Of a DNA stretch of 64,000 bases, positions 37,243-46,728 are shown in pieces. The DNA is taken from positions 176,023 through 240,022 of the forward strand of contig NZ_JAUFQV010000007.1 in NCBI RefSeq assembly GCF_030409945.1. The letters are read 5' to 3'. The notes under the pieces are model-generated. The model did not search any database and was not told the DNA's origin. It was given only the letters and a program-made list of their open reading frames with translations. This DNA is from Vibrio tapetis subsp. quintayensis. Lineage in GTDB: Bacteria > Pseudomonadota > Gammaproteobacteria > Enterobacterales > Vibrionaceae. How positions within the stretch are numbered: the stretch's first letter is position 1; each line of letters begins with the position of its first letter. Made by a program: the position numbers and the translations under genes.

Positions 37243-38850
37243 ATGAAAGCTAACAAAAGTCTATTCCGTCAGTCCCATTTTCTAGGTACAAAGATACGTA
37301 ACCTACGGAAACGTAACCATTTAACTTTGGATGATCTTTCTTCAAGGTGTATAAAACTGGATGCCGAGTATGCGCCATCAGTTTCTTATCTTTCGATGAT
37401 TGAACGTGGAAAGCGCGTTCCCAGTGAAGAAATGTTGGAAGTGATCGCCGCCGTTTTTCAAAAAGAAGTGAAATGGTTTCTTGATGATGCCGAAGAGCAG
37501 CAAGACATGGTGCCGGAAAAAGGCACTCGCGGCGGTATTCGCGGTATGGCGCTAGAGCCGAGCTTTTTGTTTTCCAATGAGATTCTACAAATAGCCATTC
37601 CTGAAATGCTGGCGCAAACAGGCACCACCGGCAGGCAATTTGCCCATCTGTTAATTCGTGCGCACCAAGAGCACCACCAAAACCATTTTCCCGATCTCGA
37701 ACGCGCTGCTGAAGAAGTGGGGAAAAAGCGCATGCCGTTAAGCGTTTCTGATCTCATGGAAATCTGCACTGATATTGGGCTAAACATTAAGTGGTTTAAA
37801 GAGGCACCGCAAAGTGTCACTGACGACAATGTTCGAGGCACGCTGCGAAACAAAGCCGATTCAACCGAACGACAACGTGTTGTGCGCTCGTACTTTGAAG
37901 CACCAAACACCCTGCACCTCAATACCATGCTCAAGAAAGATGAGATCAGGTTAAAATACGATATCGCCGTCAATATTGGTCATATGGTACTTCACGATGG
38001 TGACGGCGAAAAAAGTATGGTGGTGGCAGACAGCAACCCAAGTTATGGCATCCGAGACGAAAAACAAGGTTCGGTAGAACTTGATTCGACTAAGATCCTG
38101 CATGCATGGCGTGATTTCGAATGTTCATTTTTTGCAGGTGCGCTGCTCTGCCCTCGAGTCCCATTCAGGCAGTTGCTTGATCGTAACGGTTACGAGTTAA
38201 GTGTCGCCAAACTTGCTGGCGTGTCGGAATCCATTGTCATGCGCCGTATGACAGCGGTGTCTCCGTACCCACATTGGCACTATTTCGACGCCTATAACCC
38301 AGGAAAACTTAAAGCCGTGTATCGCGGTAATGGTATACCGCTACCTTGGGGCAACATGAAAATGGTGGAAGACCCATGCCAACATTGGTCGGTCTTTCGT
38401 ATGGTGACTAAGGATAAAGACTTTAATACCAGCGTTGCTCAAATTTCGATCCTTCACCAAAACAATGTGCCCCACATTTATTGCTGTGAGTCGGTTAAGG
38501 TTCAAGATTTAGCCGGTAACCCGCACGTCCTGTGCAGCGGTGTTGATTTAAACCCAGCCATTTCAGCTCAAGGGCACGACGCCGTCGCCATCGCTAATAT
38601 TTTAAAAGACGCTTGTGTCGAAAACGGCGGCACTGCCGTTATTCCGTTAAAAGTGCGTAAGCTTTTGATGACCGTAGCGCGTATTTTGAACATTAACTGG
38701 ATTGAACGCGGCATCGATAACCGAGCACGTTTGATTTGTTCACGTGGTGCTCAATGCCCAAGAAAACCTAAATGTTATGCAAAAAAACGAGCCGAGAAAG
38801 CCAAGGTAATTGATGTTAAGACGACAGGCACAAAAAAAGCAGCAACCTAA
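37243..38850 (+). CDS. XRE/DUF3612-family regulator of the glyoxylate shunt
   Basis: 535 residues. The N-terminal Xre helix-turn-helix is clear (KIRNLRKRNHLTLDDLSSRC, then SVSYLSMIERGKRVPSEEML). A large DUF3612/short-chain-acyl regulator region follows (GGIRGMALEPSFLFS; KKRMPLSVSDLMEICTDIG), with an HxxxH-poor ImmA-like middle and a cysteine cluster at the end (CSRGAQCPRKPKCYAKK) that may bind zinc. RamB/ScfR-type proteins of this build regulate glyoxylate-shunt genes in other bacteria. Its divergent position to malate synthase G and the shared element make it the likely regulator; effector unknown. Confidence 0.85.
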   Translation: MKANKSLFRQSHFLGTKIRNLRKRNHLTLDDLSSRCIKLDAEYAPSVSYLSMIERGKRVPSEEMLEVIAAVFQKEVKWFLDDAEEQQDMVPEKGTRGGIRGMALEPSFLFSNEILQIAIPEMLAQTGTTGRQFAHLLIRAHQEHHQNHFPDLERAAEEVGKKRMPLSVSDLMEICTDIGLNIKWFKEAPQSVTDDNVRGTLRNKADSTERQRVVRSYFEAPNTLHLNTMLKKDEIRLKYDIAVNIGHMVLHDGDGEKSMVVADSNPSYGIRDEKQGSVELDSTKILHAWRDFECSFFAGALLCPRVPFRQLLDRNGYELSVAKLAGVSESIVMRRMTAVSPYPHWHYFDAYNPGKLKAVYRGNGIPLPWGNMKMVEDPCQHWSVFRMVTKDKDFNTSVAQISILHQNNVPHIYCCESVKVQDLAGNPHVLCSGVDLNPAISAQGHDAVAIANILKDACVENGGTAVIPLKVRKLLMTVARILNINWIERGIDNRARLICSRGAQCPRKPKCYAKKRAEKAKVIDVKTTGTKKAAT

Positions 38851-38904
38851 GTTACTGCTTTAATATTTTCTTTTAATGACGTCCTGAGCTAACTTCTTGC
38901 TGAA

Positions 38905-40383
38905 TTAGCTAGCGCTCTGCTGTGGCTTACGGCGACGCTGTTGGCCATTACCATTTCCGCTAGGCTTATTACCTGAACGTGGTTTACCTTGGCCAGCAGG
39001 CTTTGGCGATTTTTTAAAGTTGCTGCCGTTATTCTTGTGATCACTTGCCGTTGCTTCACCACCTTCTTTTGAGTTACCAGAAGATTGGCTAGCATTGTGA
39101 CCAAAGTGACGCTTATTTTTGCCCGCAGGTTTATGACCGCGTCTTGCTTCACCAGAACGTTGACCATCTTGATGACCGTTTCTTGAATGATCTCTCTTCG
39201 GCTTTTTCGCTTTGACCGGACGACTATTCAAACGTGACTCTGGCAGTGTATTAACTGGTGTAAAACCTTCCAGTTCAACACGTGGGATCAGCTTTTGAAT
39301 CAAGCGCTCAATGCCAAACAAGTCATCGGCTTCATCAGCACACACTAAAGAATACGCTTTACCAGACTCACCAGCACGGCCGGTACGTCCAATACGATGT
39401 ACGTAGTCTTCTGCAATGTTTGGTAAATCGAAGTTAACCACTTGCGGTAATTGCGGGATATCAAGACCACGCGCTGCAATATCGGTTGCAACAAGAACAC
39501 GAACGTCGCCATTCTTAAAGCCTTCTAACGCTTTAATACGTGCGCCTTGGCTCTTATTACCGTGAATTGCAGAAGATGAAATACCTTCGTCTTCTAAAAA
39601 TTTACTCAGTTTATTGGCACCGTGTTTTGTTCTAGAGAATACCAGCACTTGTTGCCAGTTATTGTCTTTCACTAAACGAGCCAAAGCCGGAGCTTTACGT
39701 TTCTTGTCTACTGGGTAGATAAACTGCTCAACGGTTTTTGCTGTTGCGTTACGCGGGCTAACTGAAATCTCAACCGGGTTCTTAACCAAGCCTTTAGCCA
39801 GTTCACGAATGCTGTCTGAAAACGTCGCTGAGAACAGCAAATTTTGACGGTTCTTTGGTAGCAGGTTAAGGATCTTGCGAATATCGCGGATGAAACCCAT
39901 ATCAAGCATACGGTCGGCTTCATCTAGTACCAACACTTCAACTTGAGAAAACTTAACCGCGTTTTGCTGATGCAGATCCATCAAACGACCCGGGGTTGCA
40001 ACCAAGACATCTGAACCTTGACGCAACTTCATCATTTGTGGGTTCGCTTTTACACCACCAAAAATAACGTTTGAGCTCAGGTTTAGATATTTGCCGTATT
40101 TTACAACACTGCCATTTACTTGAGCTGCTAGCTCACGCGTTGGTGTTAATACCAAAGCACGAACATGATTGCTTTTTGCTCTTTGGCCTTTTGCTAAACG
40201 CTCTAGTATCGGCAATGTAAAACCGGCAGTTTTACCCGTACCTGTTTGCGCAGCTGCCATGACATCTTGACCTGAAATTACTGCAGGGATCGCCTTTTCT
40301 TGGATCGGCGACGGCTTATCATAGCCTTGTTCTTCGATTGCTTTCAGGATAGATGGGCATAGCCCCAAAGAGGAAAAACTCAT
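38905..40383 (-). CDS. DEAD-box RNA helicase, RhlE-like
   Basis: 492 residues. Motifs in order: Q motif ([13 protein letters not shown]), Walker [19 protein letters not shown] box in [15 protein letters not shown], and [10 protein letters not shown]. The C-terminal 120 residues are a basic, low-complexity, G/N/S/Q-rich tail ([14 protein letters not shown]) that binds RNA without sequence preference. The sequence matches RhlE-type helicases involved in ribosome assembly and mRNA turnover. The gap upstream holds a 255-bp region with the promoter. Vibrios have several RhlE paralogues, so I give no symbol. Confidence 0.9.
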   Translation of the reverse strand: MSFSSLGLCPSILKAIEEQGYDKPSPIQEKAIPAVISGQDVMAAAQTGTGKTAGFTLPILERLAKGQRAKSNHVRALVLTPTRELAAQVNGSVVKYGKYLNLSSNVIFGGVKANPQMMKLRQGSDVLVATPGRLMDLHQQNAVKFSQVEVLVLDEADRMLDMGFIRDIRKILNLLPKNRQNLLFSATFSDSIRELAKGLVKNPVEISVSPRNATAKTVEQFIYPVDKKRKAPALARLVKDNNWQQVLVFSRTKHGANKLSKFLEDEGISSSAIHGNKSQGARIKALEGFKNGDVRVLVATDIAARGLDIPQLPQVVNFDLPNIAEDYVHRIGRTGRAGESGKAYSLVCADEADDLFGIERLIQKLIPRVELEGFTPVNTLPESRLNSRPVKAKKPKRDHSRNGHQDGQRSGEARRGHKPAGKNKRHFGHNASQSSGNSKEGGEATASDHKNNGSNFKKSPKPAGQGKPRSGNKPSGNGNGQQRRRKPQQSAS

Positions 40384-40638
40384 ATAAAAATCTCAGTAAA
40401 GGAATTTAGTTGAAGGTGCTCAACAAAAGTGCGCCATTTTGCGCCTTTTACCCTTGAACAGCAACACAATTGTGACCAAAGTCCAAATTAGCCACGTATT
40501 GCTGATGCTAAACACGCACAAAAGTAGATGACCTTCAGAGCAAAGTTGAATAAACAGTTCATCTGCCATTCAGATAACTTTGCGTAAGATAGGCTCTAAC
40601 AGCTACACATTGTTAGCTTTGTTGATTGATGAGGAACT

Positions 40639-40839
40639 ATGAAAAGAATATTACTTACTGTTGCTTCACTGTTTGTTGGACTTATCACTTTGTTTACCGG
40701 CCTATTTATGGCGGTGTTTATTGGCATTGCTGCGTTAATTACGGGCAAACGCCTACAAAGTAAAATGCAGAAGCAGCAACCGTTCAATTCTGATTCAAAC
40801 GTGATTGAGGGCGACTATGAAGACATCAGCAGAAAGTAA
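40639..40839 (+). CDS. Small membrane protein
   Basis: 66 residues behind GAGGAACT. A long hydrophobic stretch from about residue 4 to 35 (LLTVASLFVGLITLFTGLFM and beyond) can form one long or two short membrane helices, and a polar acidic tail ends the protein. Unknown function. Its last 23 bases overlap the next gene, which starts at ATG 40817, so the two are co-translated. Confidence 0.65.
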   Translation: MKRILLTVASLFVGLITLFTGLFMAVFIGIAALITGKRLQSKMQKQQPFNSDSNVIEGDYEDISRK

Positions 40840-41155
40840 ACGAACCCGATTCAAACGAGCGCTGCGTAAACAAACCGGCTTAGCGTTTTATCTATCCGCA
40901 GCGATTACTGCAGCGTACATCAGCTACACGCCGAACGATGGCAATGTTTCTGATGCTAGCAGCGCAAGTAGCCAAGTGGTACAACGCCATGTTAGTGAGA
41001 CAGATGCTTACTTTTCAGATCACAAAAATGCGAATTCACTCGCAACGATTAAAACAGAATCGGCCCAAAAACAACCTGAAAACAAAGCACAACCCACAAC
41101 ATTTGAGCTGTCTAATTTTAATGATTTTAAGTCAGCAAATACGTTCTCTATCTAG
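40817..41155 (+). CDS. Small single-span protein coupled to the gene before it
   Basis: 112 residues from ATG 40817, which has GAGGGCGACT before it inside the preceding gene; the TTG at 40805 is less likely. A basic N-terminus (KRTRFKRALRKQ) precedes one membrane helix (TGLAFYLSAAITAAYISYT), so the N-terminus is cytoplasmic by the positive-inside rule and the serine-rich, disordered tail should face the periplasm. No family recognised. The overlap suggests a two-protein unit. Confidence 0.6.
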   Translation: MKTSAESKRTRFKRALRKQTGLAFYLSAAITAAYISYTPNDGNVSDASSASSQVVQRHVSETDAYFSDHKNANSLATIKTESAQKQPENKAQPTTFELSNFNDFKSANTFSI

Positions 41156-41502
41156 AATATCAACGCCATTTTTGGCGACTTAGATCACAGTGAGTTCATG
41201 TAACTTATTACTTGTTTATCTATCACTGTGATCTTTACATTTTTCATCGCAAATTAACTACGCATTCCTCGCATAAAACTAAGCGGTTATAACATAACTT
41301 TTCAAACTGCTGGCTTGTTATAGCCATAAAAAGTAACAATTTGGCTACATTAATTTTACTAGCAGATTAAGCCTTTCAAACCTACAATCCCGCCACATAA
41401 AAATAACAAAAGAAAAACATTGCTCACAGAGCAGTGATCCCTCAATCGGCCGCCTTTGTACCCAACAATAACGGCCCAAAAACGTGAAAGGTCCAAACAG
41501 CG
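41156..41502. other. Intergenic gap with inverted repeats
   Basis: This 347-bp gap starts with a short hairpin (CGCCA/TGGCG near 41164-41177) that may end the small-gene unit. It then holds two 12-bp arms, AGATCACAGTGA (41182-41193) and TCACTGTGATCT (41223-41234), 29 bp apart and perfectly complementary. The promoter of the GAPDH gene should lie between these and 41502. Confidence 0.5.
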
Positions 41503-42945
41503 ATGAGTCCTGAAAGTTATCTTCTCGATTGGCAAACAAGCCAAACTAATTCCGAAGCAATTTCCCCTATCCTTGGTCAGCTATACCGTCACAAAGGCGT
41601 CGAAGTAACGGTCTTTGGCCGCATGATGATCAATGCCTCTACGATTGATATCATCAAAGCGCACCGCTTGGCACGCCGCTATGTTGGCCAAGACATCACA
41701 ACCGACCAGACGTTGCCTATTATCCAACAATTGAACAATATGTCGCTTTCTCCTTGCCGCATTGATGTTGGCCAACTGGCTTATGATTATTGGCAACATC
41801 ATGATGACCTAAACAATCTTGATGATTACCTCCAAACAGCATTAGAAACGCCCCTCAACCAAGCGCCAATGACCGAGCCTAAAGACGTCGTTTTATACGG
41901 TTTTGGCCGTATTGGTCGCTTACTCACTCGTTTATTAGTAGAAAAGAGCGGCCAAGGATACCCGCTTCGCCTGCGTTCGATTGTTGTCCGTGGTGGTAAG
42001 AAAGGTGACTTAGCCAAACGCGCTAGCTTACTGCGCCGTGATTCCGTCCATGGCAACTTTAACGGCAGCATCATGGTTGACGAAGAACGTAAAGCACTCA
42101 TCGTGAATGGAAATTACATTCAGTTTATCTACGCTAACAGCCCAGCAGAAGTTGACTATAGCGTTCACGGAATCAAAGATGCTTTGGTGGTCGATAACAC
42201 CGGTGTTTGGCGCGATAGCGAGGGATTGAATAACCACTTAGCGTGCAACGGCGCAGGTAAAGTATTGCTTACTGCACCGGGCAAAGGTGACATAAAGAAC
42301 ATCGTATTCGGTGTAAATGAGTCTGTGATTCAACCTGAAGATACCATTATTTCAGCGGCTAGCTGTACCACCAATGCCATCACACCAGTACTAAAAGCAG
42401 TACATGATAAATATGGTGTGCTTTCCGGCCACATTGAAACAGTGCATTCATACACCAATGATCAGAACCTGATTGATAACTTCCATAGTGGTGAACGCCG
42501 TGGTCGCTCAGCTTCATTGAATATGGTGCTTACATCGACAGGGGCTGCGAGTGCGGTAGCGAAAGCCATGCCTGAATTAACGGGTAAATTGACCGGTAAT
42601 TCCATTCGTGTACCGACACCTAATGTGTCCATGGCCGTTGCGAACTTGAACTTAGGCAGCCAAGTAGACAAAGATGAGTTAAACGAATATTTACGTGCTA
42701 TGGCACTGAATTCGGCGCTCTCTGGCCAAATTGATTACACCGAATCTACCGAAGTGGTTTCCACTGACATTGTTGGTTCTAGACACCCAAGTGTGGTGGA
42801 TGGCGCGGCGACGATTGCTCAGGATAACCGATGCGTCCTATACATCTGGTATGACAATGAATTTGGTTACAGCTGTCAGGTTGTGCACTGCATGGAGCAA
42901 ATGATGGGGGTACGTTTTGAAACTTACCCGCAGAAAATTCGATAA
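41503..42945 (+). CDS. Glyceraldehyde-3-phosphate dehydrogenase with N-terminal extension
   Basis: 480 residues; the usual enzyme has about 335. The dehydrogenase part starts near residue 127 with the NAD-binding VVLYGFGRIGRLL (129-141), and catalytic Cys288 lies in SAASCTTN with the histidine in ETVHSYTND. The first 120 residues are a separate helical region (residues such as SPCRIDVGQLAYDYW) found in a subgroup of gamma-proteobacterial GAPDH paralogues. This is probably a second GAPDH besides the glycolytic GapA. Whether it prefers NAD or NADP, or runs in the gluconeogenic direction, cannot be told from sequence. Confidence 0.88.
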   Translation: MSPESYLLDWQTSQTNSEAISPILGQLYRHKGVEVTVFGRMMINASTIDIIKAHRLARRYVGQDITTDQTLPIIQQLNNMSLSPCRIDVGQLAYDYWQHHDDLNNLDDYLQTALETPLNQAPMTEPKDVVLYGFGRIGRLLTRLLVEKSGQGYPLRLRSIVVRGGKKGDLAKRASLLRRDSVHGNFNGSIMVDEERKALIVNGNYIQFIYANSPAEVDYSVHGIKDALVVDNTGVWRDSEGLNNHLACNGAGKVLLTAPGKGDIKNIVFGVNESVIQPEDTIISAASCTTNAITPVLKAVHDKYGVLSGHIETVHSYTNDQNLIDNFHSGERRGRSASLNMVLTSTGAASAVAKAMPELTGKLTGNSIRVPTPNVSMAVANLNLGSQVDKDELNEYLRAMALNSALSGQIDYTESTEVVSTDIVGSRHPSVVDGAATIAQDNRCVLYIWYDNEFGYSCQVVHCMEQMMGVRFETYPQKIR

Positions 42946-43004
42946 TGCTTGAGCGGTCAATAGCAAAACATTGATCGTTTAATTTTTACGTTAATCCGAT
43001 ACCC

Positions 43005-43035
43005 CTGCCGGTTTTCACTTTGTGAACATCGGCAG
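43005..43035. terminator. Terminator-like hairpin between GAPDH gene and btuD
   Basis: CTGCCGGTTTTCAC and its partner GTGAACATCGGCAG pair with two mismatches around a short loop (43005-43035). It lies between convergent genes. Confidence 0.55.
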
Positions 43036-43063
43036 TGTTCGAATCAGCGGGCAGTAAACATAT

Positions 43064-43813
43064 CTAGCCAAACAATAGATATGAGCGTGTGTCCGAATCC
43101 AATTTTTCTACTTTGGTTTGATAAACATCAGACAACAACGCCGGTGTCAGCACTTGTTCGCTACGGCCATAGCCTCTCACTACTCCTTTATCCAACAGCA
43201 ATACTTTATCCGCGTGACGCAACGTTCGATTGAGATCATGGTTAGCCATAACCACGCTTAAACCCAGCTGCGCTACCTGTTGCACCAACTCGTACATCAT
43301 GCTTTCTTGACCAACATCTAACGGAGCTGCCGGTTCGTCCAAAATTAATAATTGGCCATAAGGGTTCAATGTTGGCCATATTTGAATGCACAAAGCCGCA
43401 AGACGCACTCGTTGCCATTCTCCACCGGAAAGCTCATTCACTGAACGTTCCAGTTTATCTTCGACTTTTAATCTAATGCATATTTCAGACACAGCTTTGG
43501 CTACGGCGTTTTCTTCCGCCATACCGGGCACAGACAAAGACAAAAAATGATGAACATTTAAAGAAAAAGCCGGTCTTGCCTGCTGCGACAAATACGCACG
43601 TTTGGTTGAAAGCACATCTAAGCTTAATTTAGCTACGTCTTCACCTTGAAGTTGCATTTTTCCATCACATTCCAACAGACCCGACATCGCCGCTAACAAC
43701 GTACTTTTACCACTGCCATTGGGACCGATAATATGCAGAATTTCGCCTTTTTCAACCTCAAAAGAAAGCGGTAACAAGCGAGTTCCGACCGATAAATCAC
43801 TAACGCAAATCAT
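43064..43813 (-). CDS. btuD: Vitamin B12 ABC transporter ATPase
   Basis: ATP-hydrolysing subunit of the BtuCD-F cobalamin importer at the inner membrane. 249 residues with Walker [13 protein letters not shown] signature LSGGEWQRV, Walker B LLILDEP and the H-loop in [12 protein letters not shown]. The BtuD type is supported by [19 protein letters not shown] and by its partner: it overlaps the btuC gene by 14 bp. BtuF is not encoded here. Confidence 0.92.
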   Translation of the reverse strand: MICVSDLSVGTRLLPLSFEVEKGEILHIIGPNGSGKSTLLAAMSGLLECDGKMQLQGEDVAKLSLDVLSTKRAYLSQQARPAFSLNVHHFLSLSVPGMAEENAVAKAVSEICIRLKVEDKLERSVNELSGGEWQRVRLAALCIQIWPTLNPYGQLLILDEPAAPLDVGQESMMYELVQQVAQLGLSVVMANHDLNRTLRHADKVLLLDKGVVRGYGRSEQVLTPALLSDVYQTKVEKLDSDTRSYLLFG

Positions 43814-44813
43814 GATTTTTTAATAACATCCATATAAAGATTGGCGCGCCAATCGTCGTCGTAACGACCCCTAACGGCAATTCAGCTGAGATAAGCGCAA
43901 TTCGGGCGATAATATCGGCAAAAACAAGTAATGCAGCACCCGCGATAACAGACATAGGCAGTAAATAGCGATTTTCACACCCAAACGCCAAACGTAATAA
44001 GTGAGGAACAACCAAACCAACAAAACTGATGATACCGCCTAACGCAACCGACATGCCCACCAGCAAAGACACCGCAAAGATCAACTGCCAACGTAGCTTA
44101 GCTACATCCACACCCAACTGTTTGGCGTGAACTTCGCCAATCATCAGTTTATCGAGCTTTGTTCCCTGCCTACACAACCAAATAATAATCGGGATCATCA
44201 CTAAGGTTAAGCTGTGCTGGGGCCAACTAGTGCCACCTATACTGCCCATTAACCAATACATGAGGATTCGTAAACTCATGTCGTCACTAAAGTAAAACGC
44301 CCACGTCACGCCCGCGCTAGACAATATGCCGAACGCTACGCCAACCAATAATAAGCGTGGGGTACTGAGACGCATGGTTTGTGCAACAGTCACGATCAGA
44401 AAGGTAAAAACGAGCGAACCAATCACCGCCGAAAGCATGTATACCTCGGGGCTAGGCGCAAATGGCAGAAAAAACAGCACGACGACCATGGCAAGGCTAG
44501 CGCCACCAGAGATCCCTAATACACCGGGTTCAGCAAGGGAGTTACCTAATAACACTTGAAGACTGGCGCCAGAAACGGCTAATGCCGACCCGATGGCGAT
44601 TGCCGCGAGTAACCGAGGCAACCTTAATTCCATGAACAGCATTTGGTGAAGGGGCTCTGTGACGTTCATTGGCGTAATAAAAACTTCACCAATCGCCAAG
44701 TAAGCGAGGCTAAGTAAAACCAATAACCCGACAGCGGTGATAAAGCTGTGTCGCCAGTGATTTTGTTTTTGCAGCAGTAAACGATTAAAGTCCATAGGGG
44801 CATGTTCAAGCAA
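43800..44813 (-). CDS. btuC: Vitamin B12 ABC transporter permease
   Basis: Inner-membrane subunit of the cobalamin importer. About 331-337 residues with ten predicted helices in the FecCD pattern: [36 protein letters not shown], and [16 protein letters not shown], which carries the coupling region for BtuD. The start may be the ATG at 44795 (MDFNRLLLQ) instead of 44813; neither has a strong ribosome binding site. It is followed by and overlaps btuD. Confidence 0.92.
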   Translation of the reverse strand: MLEHAPMDFNRLLLQKQNHWRHSFITAVGLLVLLSLAYLAIGEVFITPMNVTEPLHQMLFMELRLPRLLAAIAIGSALAVSGASLQVLLGNSLAEPGVLGISGGASLAMVVVLFFLPFAPSPEVYMLSAVIGSLVFTFLIVTVAQTMRLSTPRLLLVGVAFGILSSAGVTWAFYFSDDMSLRILMYWLMGSIGGTSWPQHSLTLVMIPIIIWLCRQGTKLDKLMIGEVHAKQLGVDVAKLRWQLIFAVSLLVGMSVALGGIISFVGLVVPHLLRLAFGCENRYLLPMSVIAGAALLVFADIIARIALISAELPLGVVTTTIGAPIFIWMLLKNHDLR

Positions 44814-44863
44814 AGGGGCTGATACCTTACCGATTTAGTAAAGAATTGAAAACCCCTAACACA

Positions 44864-45970
44864 TCAATTGTATACCAGTTGTTCGTTTTCAAACTTCCCA
44901 TCGGCTTCAACAACCATCAATGCCGCTCGCTGACCTATCGCTACGTTGGCGTTAGGAAAGACCACGGCTTCACCCTCGGCATCGGCATACAATAAAGTTT
45001 CACCATCAAACCCTATCAACTCCCCCATTGAAAAAGCCGTGAAATTGGCGACTTTGTTATCAAAAGTGAAACTAAATTCTTCTTGGGTTCGGTTAATAGT
45101 ACGATTAACACGGTACAGCTTAATGGCGTCTAGCCCCTGCCCATCGTTGTGTTTAAGCACAGAATTACTGGCGCAAATCAAATCCGTTAGGCCTTGCTTG
45201 AAGCTTTCAATACGCGATAAATCATTGCAGCCAAGTTTCGCCACCTGCCCCAGTTCCATGGTTAATGCTTGCGCCGCAAATACGTGACCAGAGTACCAGC
45301 TAAATGTACTGCTCGCCGCGTTAGACAACAATGCCGCTTCAATTTTAGAATTAGTTAAGAACGTGAATAATTCTTGGCTTCTTACTTTATGCTCGGTATG
45401 TGGGCTCACTGCAAACGTATAATGCTGTGACGTTCGAATTGCACAGTGCAGGTCAAGATGCCAGCGTAGATGTGCCTCTGTGCCGTGATAAAAATCAGTC
45501 ACATACTCTTTTAACGCCTCAGCAATTACTGACTCAACTGTTTTTGGTACTACGTCGGCTGAGTTTTTCTTAGCTGGATCGCCCTTAGCCGGCTCTTCCA
45601 GAGGTGATGGAGATTTTTCACCAAACAAACGATTGAGATTCTCATCAATAAACCGTGTTTCTGCATTGGTAGACTCGGGGTGAGCAATAATGAATAAGCA
45701 ACGGTGAAGAGGTTGAAGTGAACCGCTAATGATGTCTTCCACCATTTGAGCGACTAATTCTATTGGCGCGGTTTCATTGCCGTGAATACCCGTTGAAATG
45801 ATAATGTGCTTGGTTTTTAAACCGACAGTCTCGGGTACATATTCAGCCACGCCACGCGCTAAGATGTTTAGTTTTGCGCCATTTGACAGTGAGTAGACAC
45901 CTTTGGTTGCATTCAGTTTGAAGTTCAAGGTGTCGTTTAGAAATGAGTTTTCAAAAATAGCGGTTTGCAT
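44864..45970 (-). CDS. astE: Succinylglutamate desuccinylase
   Basis: Final enzyme of the arginine succinyltransferase pathway: hydrolyses N-succinylglutamate to glutamate and succinate. 368 residues from ATG 45970, which follows GGAGTAACT; the ATG at 46000 lacks such a site. Zinc ligands are visible in STGIHGNETAP and LHLDLHCAIR-like HLDLHCAIRTSQ, and the catalytic Glu in MELGQVAKLG. An insert of about 30 polar residues around KSPSPLEEPAKGDPAKK separates N-terminal parts. The other ast genes are not nearby, so its location between btuC and cobU is incidental or co-regulated. Confidence 0.9.
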   Translation of the reverse strand: MQTAIFENSFLNDTLNFKLNATKGVYSLSNGAKLNILARGVAEYVPETVGLKTKHIIISTGIHGNETAPIELVAQMVEDIISGSLQPLHRCLFIIAHPESTNAETRFIDENLNRLFGEKSPSPLEEPAKGDPAKKNSADVVPKTVESVIAEALKEYVTDFYHGTEAHLRWHLDLHCAIRTSQHYTFAVSPHTEHKVRSQELFTFLTNSKIEAALLSNAASSTFSWYSGHVFAAQALTMELGQVAKLGCNDLSRIESFKQGLTDLICASNSVLKHNDGQGLDAIKLYRVNRTINRTQEEFSFTFDNKVANFTAFSMGELIGFDGETLLYADAEGEAVVFPNANVAIGQRAALMVVEADGKFENEQLVYN

Positions 45971-46085
45971 AGTTACTCCAATCAGCAAACAAATAGGCAC
46001 ACCGCTACATGTTAACTCATTGTAAATACAAAGTGTAAGGTAAGTAACCAGAAGCTAGGTTAGATCACCCAGCAAGATCTCCCGC

Positions 46086-46616
46086 TTACTTCATTTTAAG
46101 AGGTAGACCAGCGGCAACGAAAGTGACATTGGTTGCGATTTTGGCGATTTTTTGATTCATCCAACCCGCATGGTCAACAAAAGTTCGAGTGACTTTTCCC
46201 ATAGGAATAACCCCTAACCCCACTTCGTTTGATACCAATAGAATATCCGCTTTGCAGTGCGCTATTTCACTCACTAGCTCGTCAACTCGGTATTCAATCT
46301 CAACACTGCTTGCTTCATCGCCTAACTCAAACAGCACATTATTGAGCCACAATGTGAGGCAATCGACCAAGATGACGTCTTTACTGGTAAAACTTTCCAG
46401 TACTTCTGGCACCTTGGTTGGGCACTCATGAAGTTGCCAACGATGATCTCGTTGTTGTTGATGCAGCACTATGCGTTTTTCCATTTCAGTATCAAAGGAA
46501 ATGGCTGTCGCAATATAATGAAGCTGTTTGTCTTCATCCCTGGCGATGTCTAACGACTGTTTTTCCGAGTAACTCGACTTACCGCTTCGAGCGCCGCCCA
46601 GAACTAAGTGAATCAT
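46086..46616 (-). CDS. cobU: Adenosylcobinamide kinase/guanylyltransferase
   Basis: Bifunctional enzyme that phosphorylates adenosylcobinamide and transfers GMP to it in assembly of the cobalamin lower loop. 176 residues. The P-loop is GGARSGKS at 7-14, the guanylylated histidine lies in VLHQQQRDHRW, and VDCLTLWLNN and LLVSNEVGLGVIP are family blocks. It stands 112 bp from cobT with a tandem repeat between. A cobS gene, which completes the pathway, is not in this cluster. Confidence 0.93.
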   Translation of the reverse strand: MIHLVLGGARSGKSSYSEKQSLDIARDEDKQLHYIATAISFDTEMEKRIVLHQQQRDHRWQLHECPTKVPEVLESFTSKDVILVDCLTLWLNNVLFELGDEASSVEIEYRVDELVSEIAHCKADILLVSNEVGLGVIPMGKVTRTFVDHAGWMNQKIAKIATNVTFVAAGLPLKMK

Positions 46617-46650
46617 TATATTGCTCTCTCTGGTATCAATGGATTGCCCA

Positions 46651-46690
46651 GTTATCTAGTTATCTAGTTATCTAGTTATCTAGTTATAAA
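46651..46690. repeat. 8-bp tandem repeat
   Basis: GTTATCTA is present in four exact tandem copies (46651-46682) and a fifth degenerate copy (GTTATAAA). It sits between cobU and cobT and could vary in copy number by slippage. Confidence 0.85.
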
Positions 46691-46728
46691 ATAGCTATCT
46701 AACTTGTCGCGATGACAACACTCACGAG

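Noticed and set aside
37458..37973. 171-codon antisense ORF inside the DUF3612 regulator
   Set aside because: Shadow frame of a strongly coding gene; peptide is Ser/Arg-rich and unlike a folded protein.
46651..46690. CRISPR-like repeats
   Set aside because: Units of 8 bp are adjacent without spacers and no cas gene is present; a simple tandem repeat.
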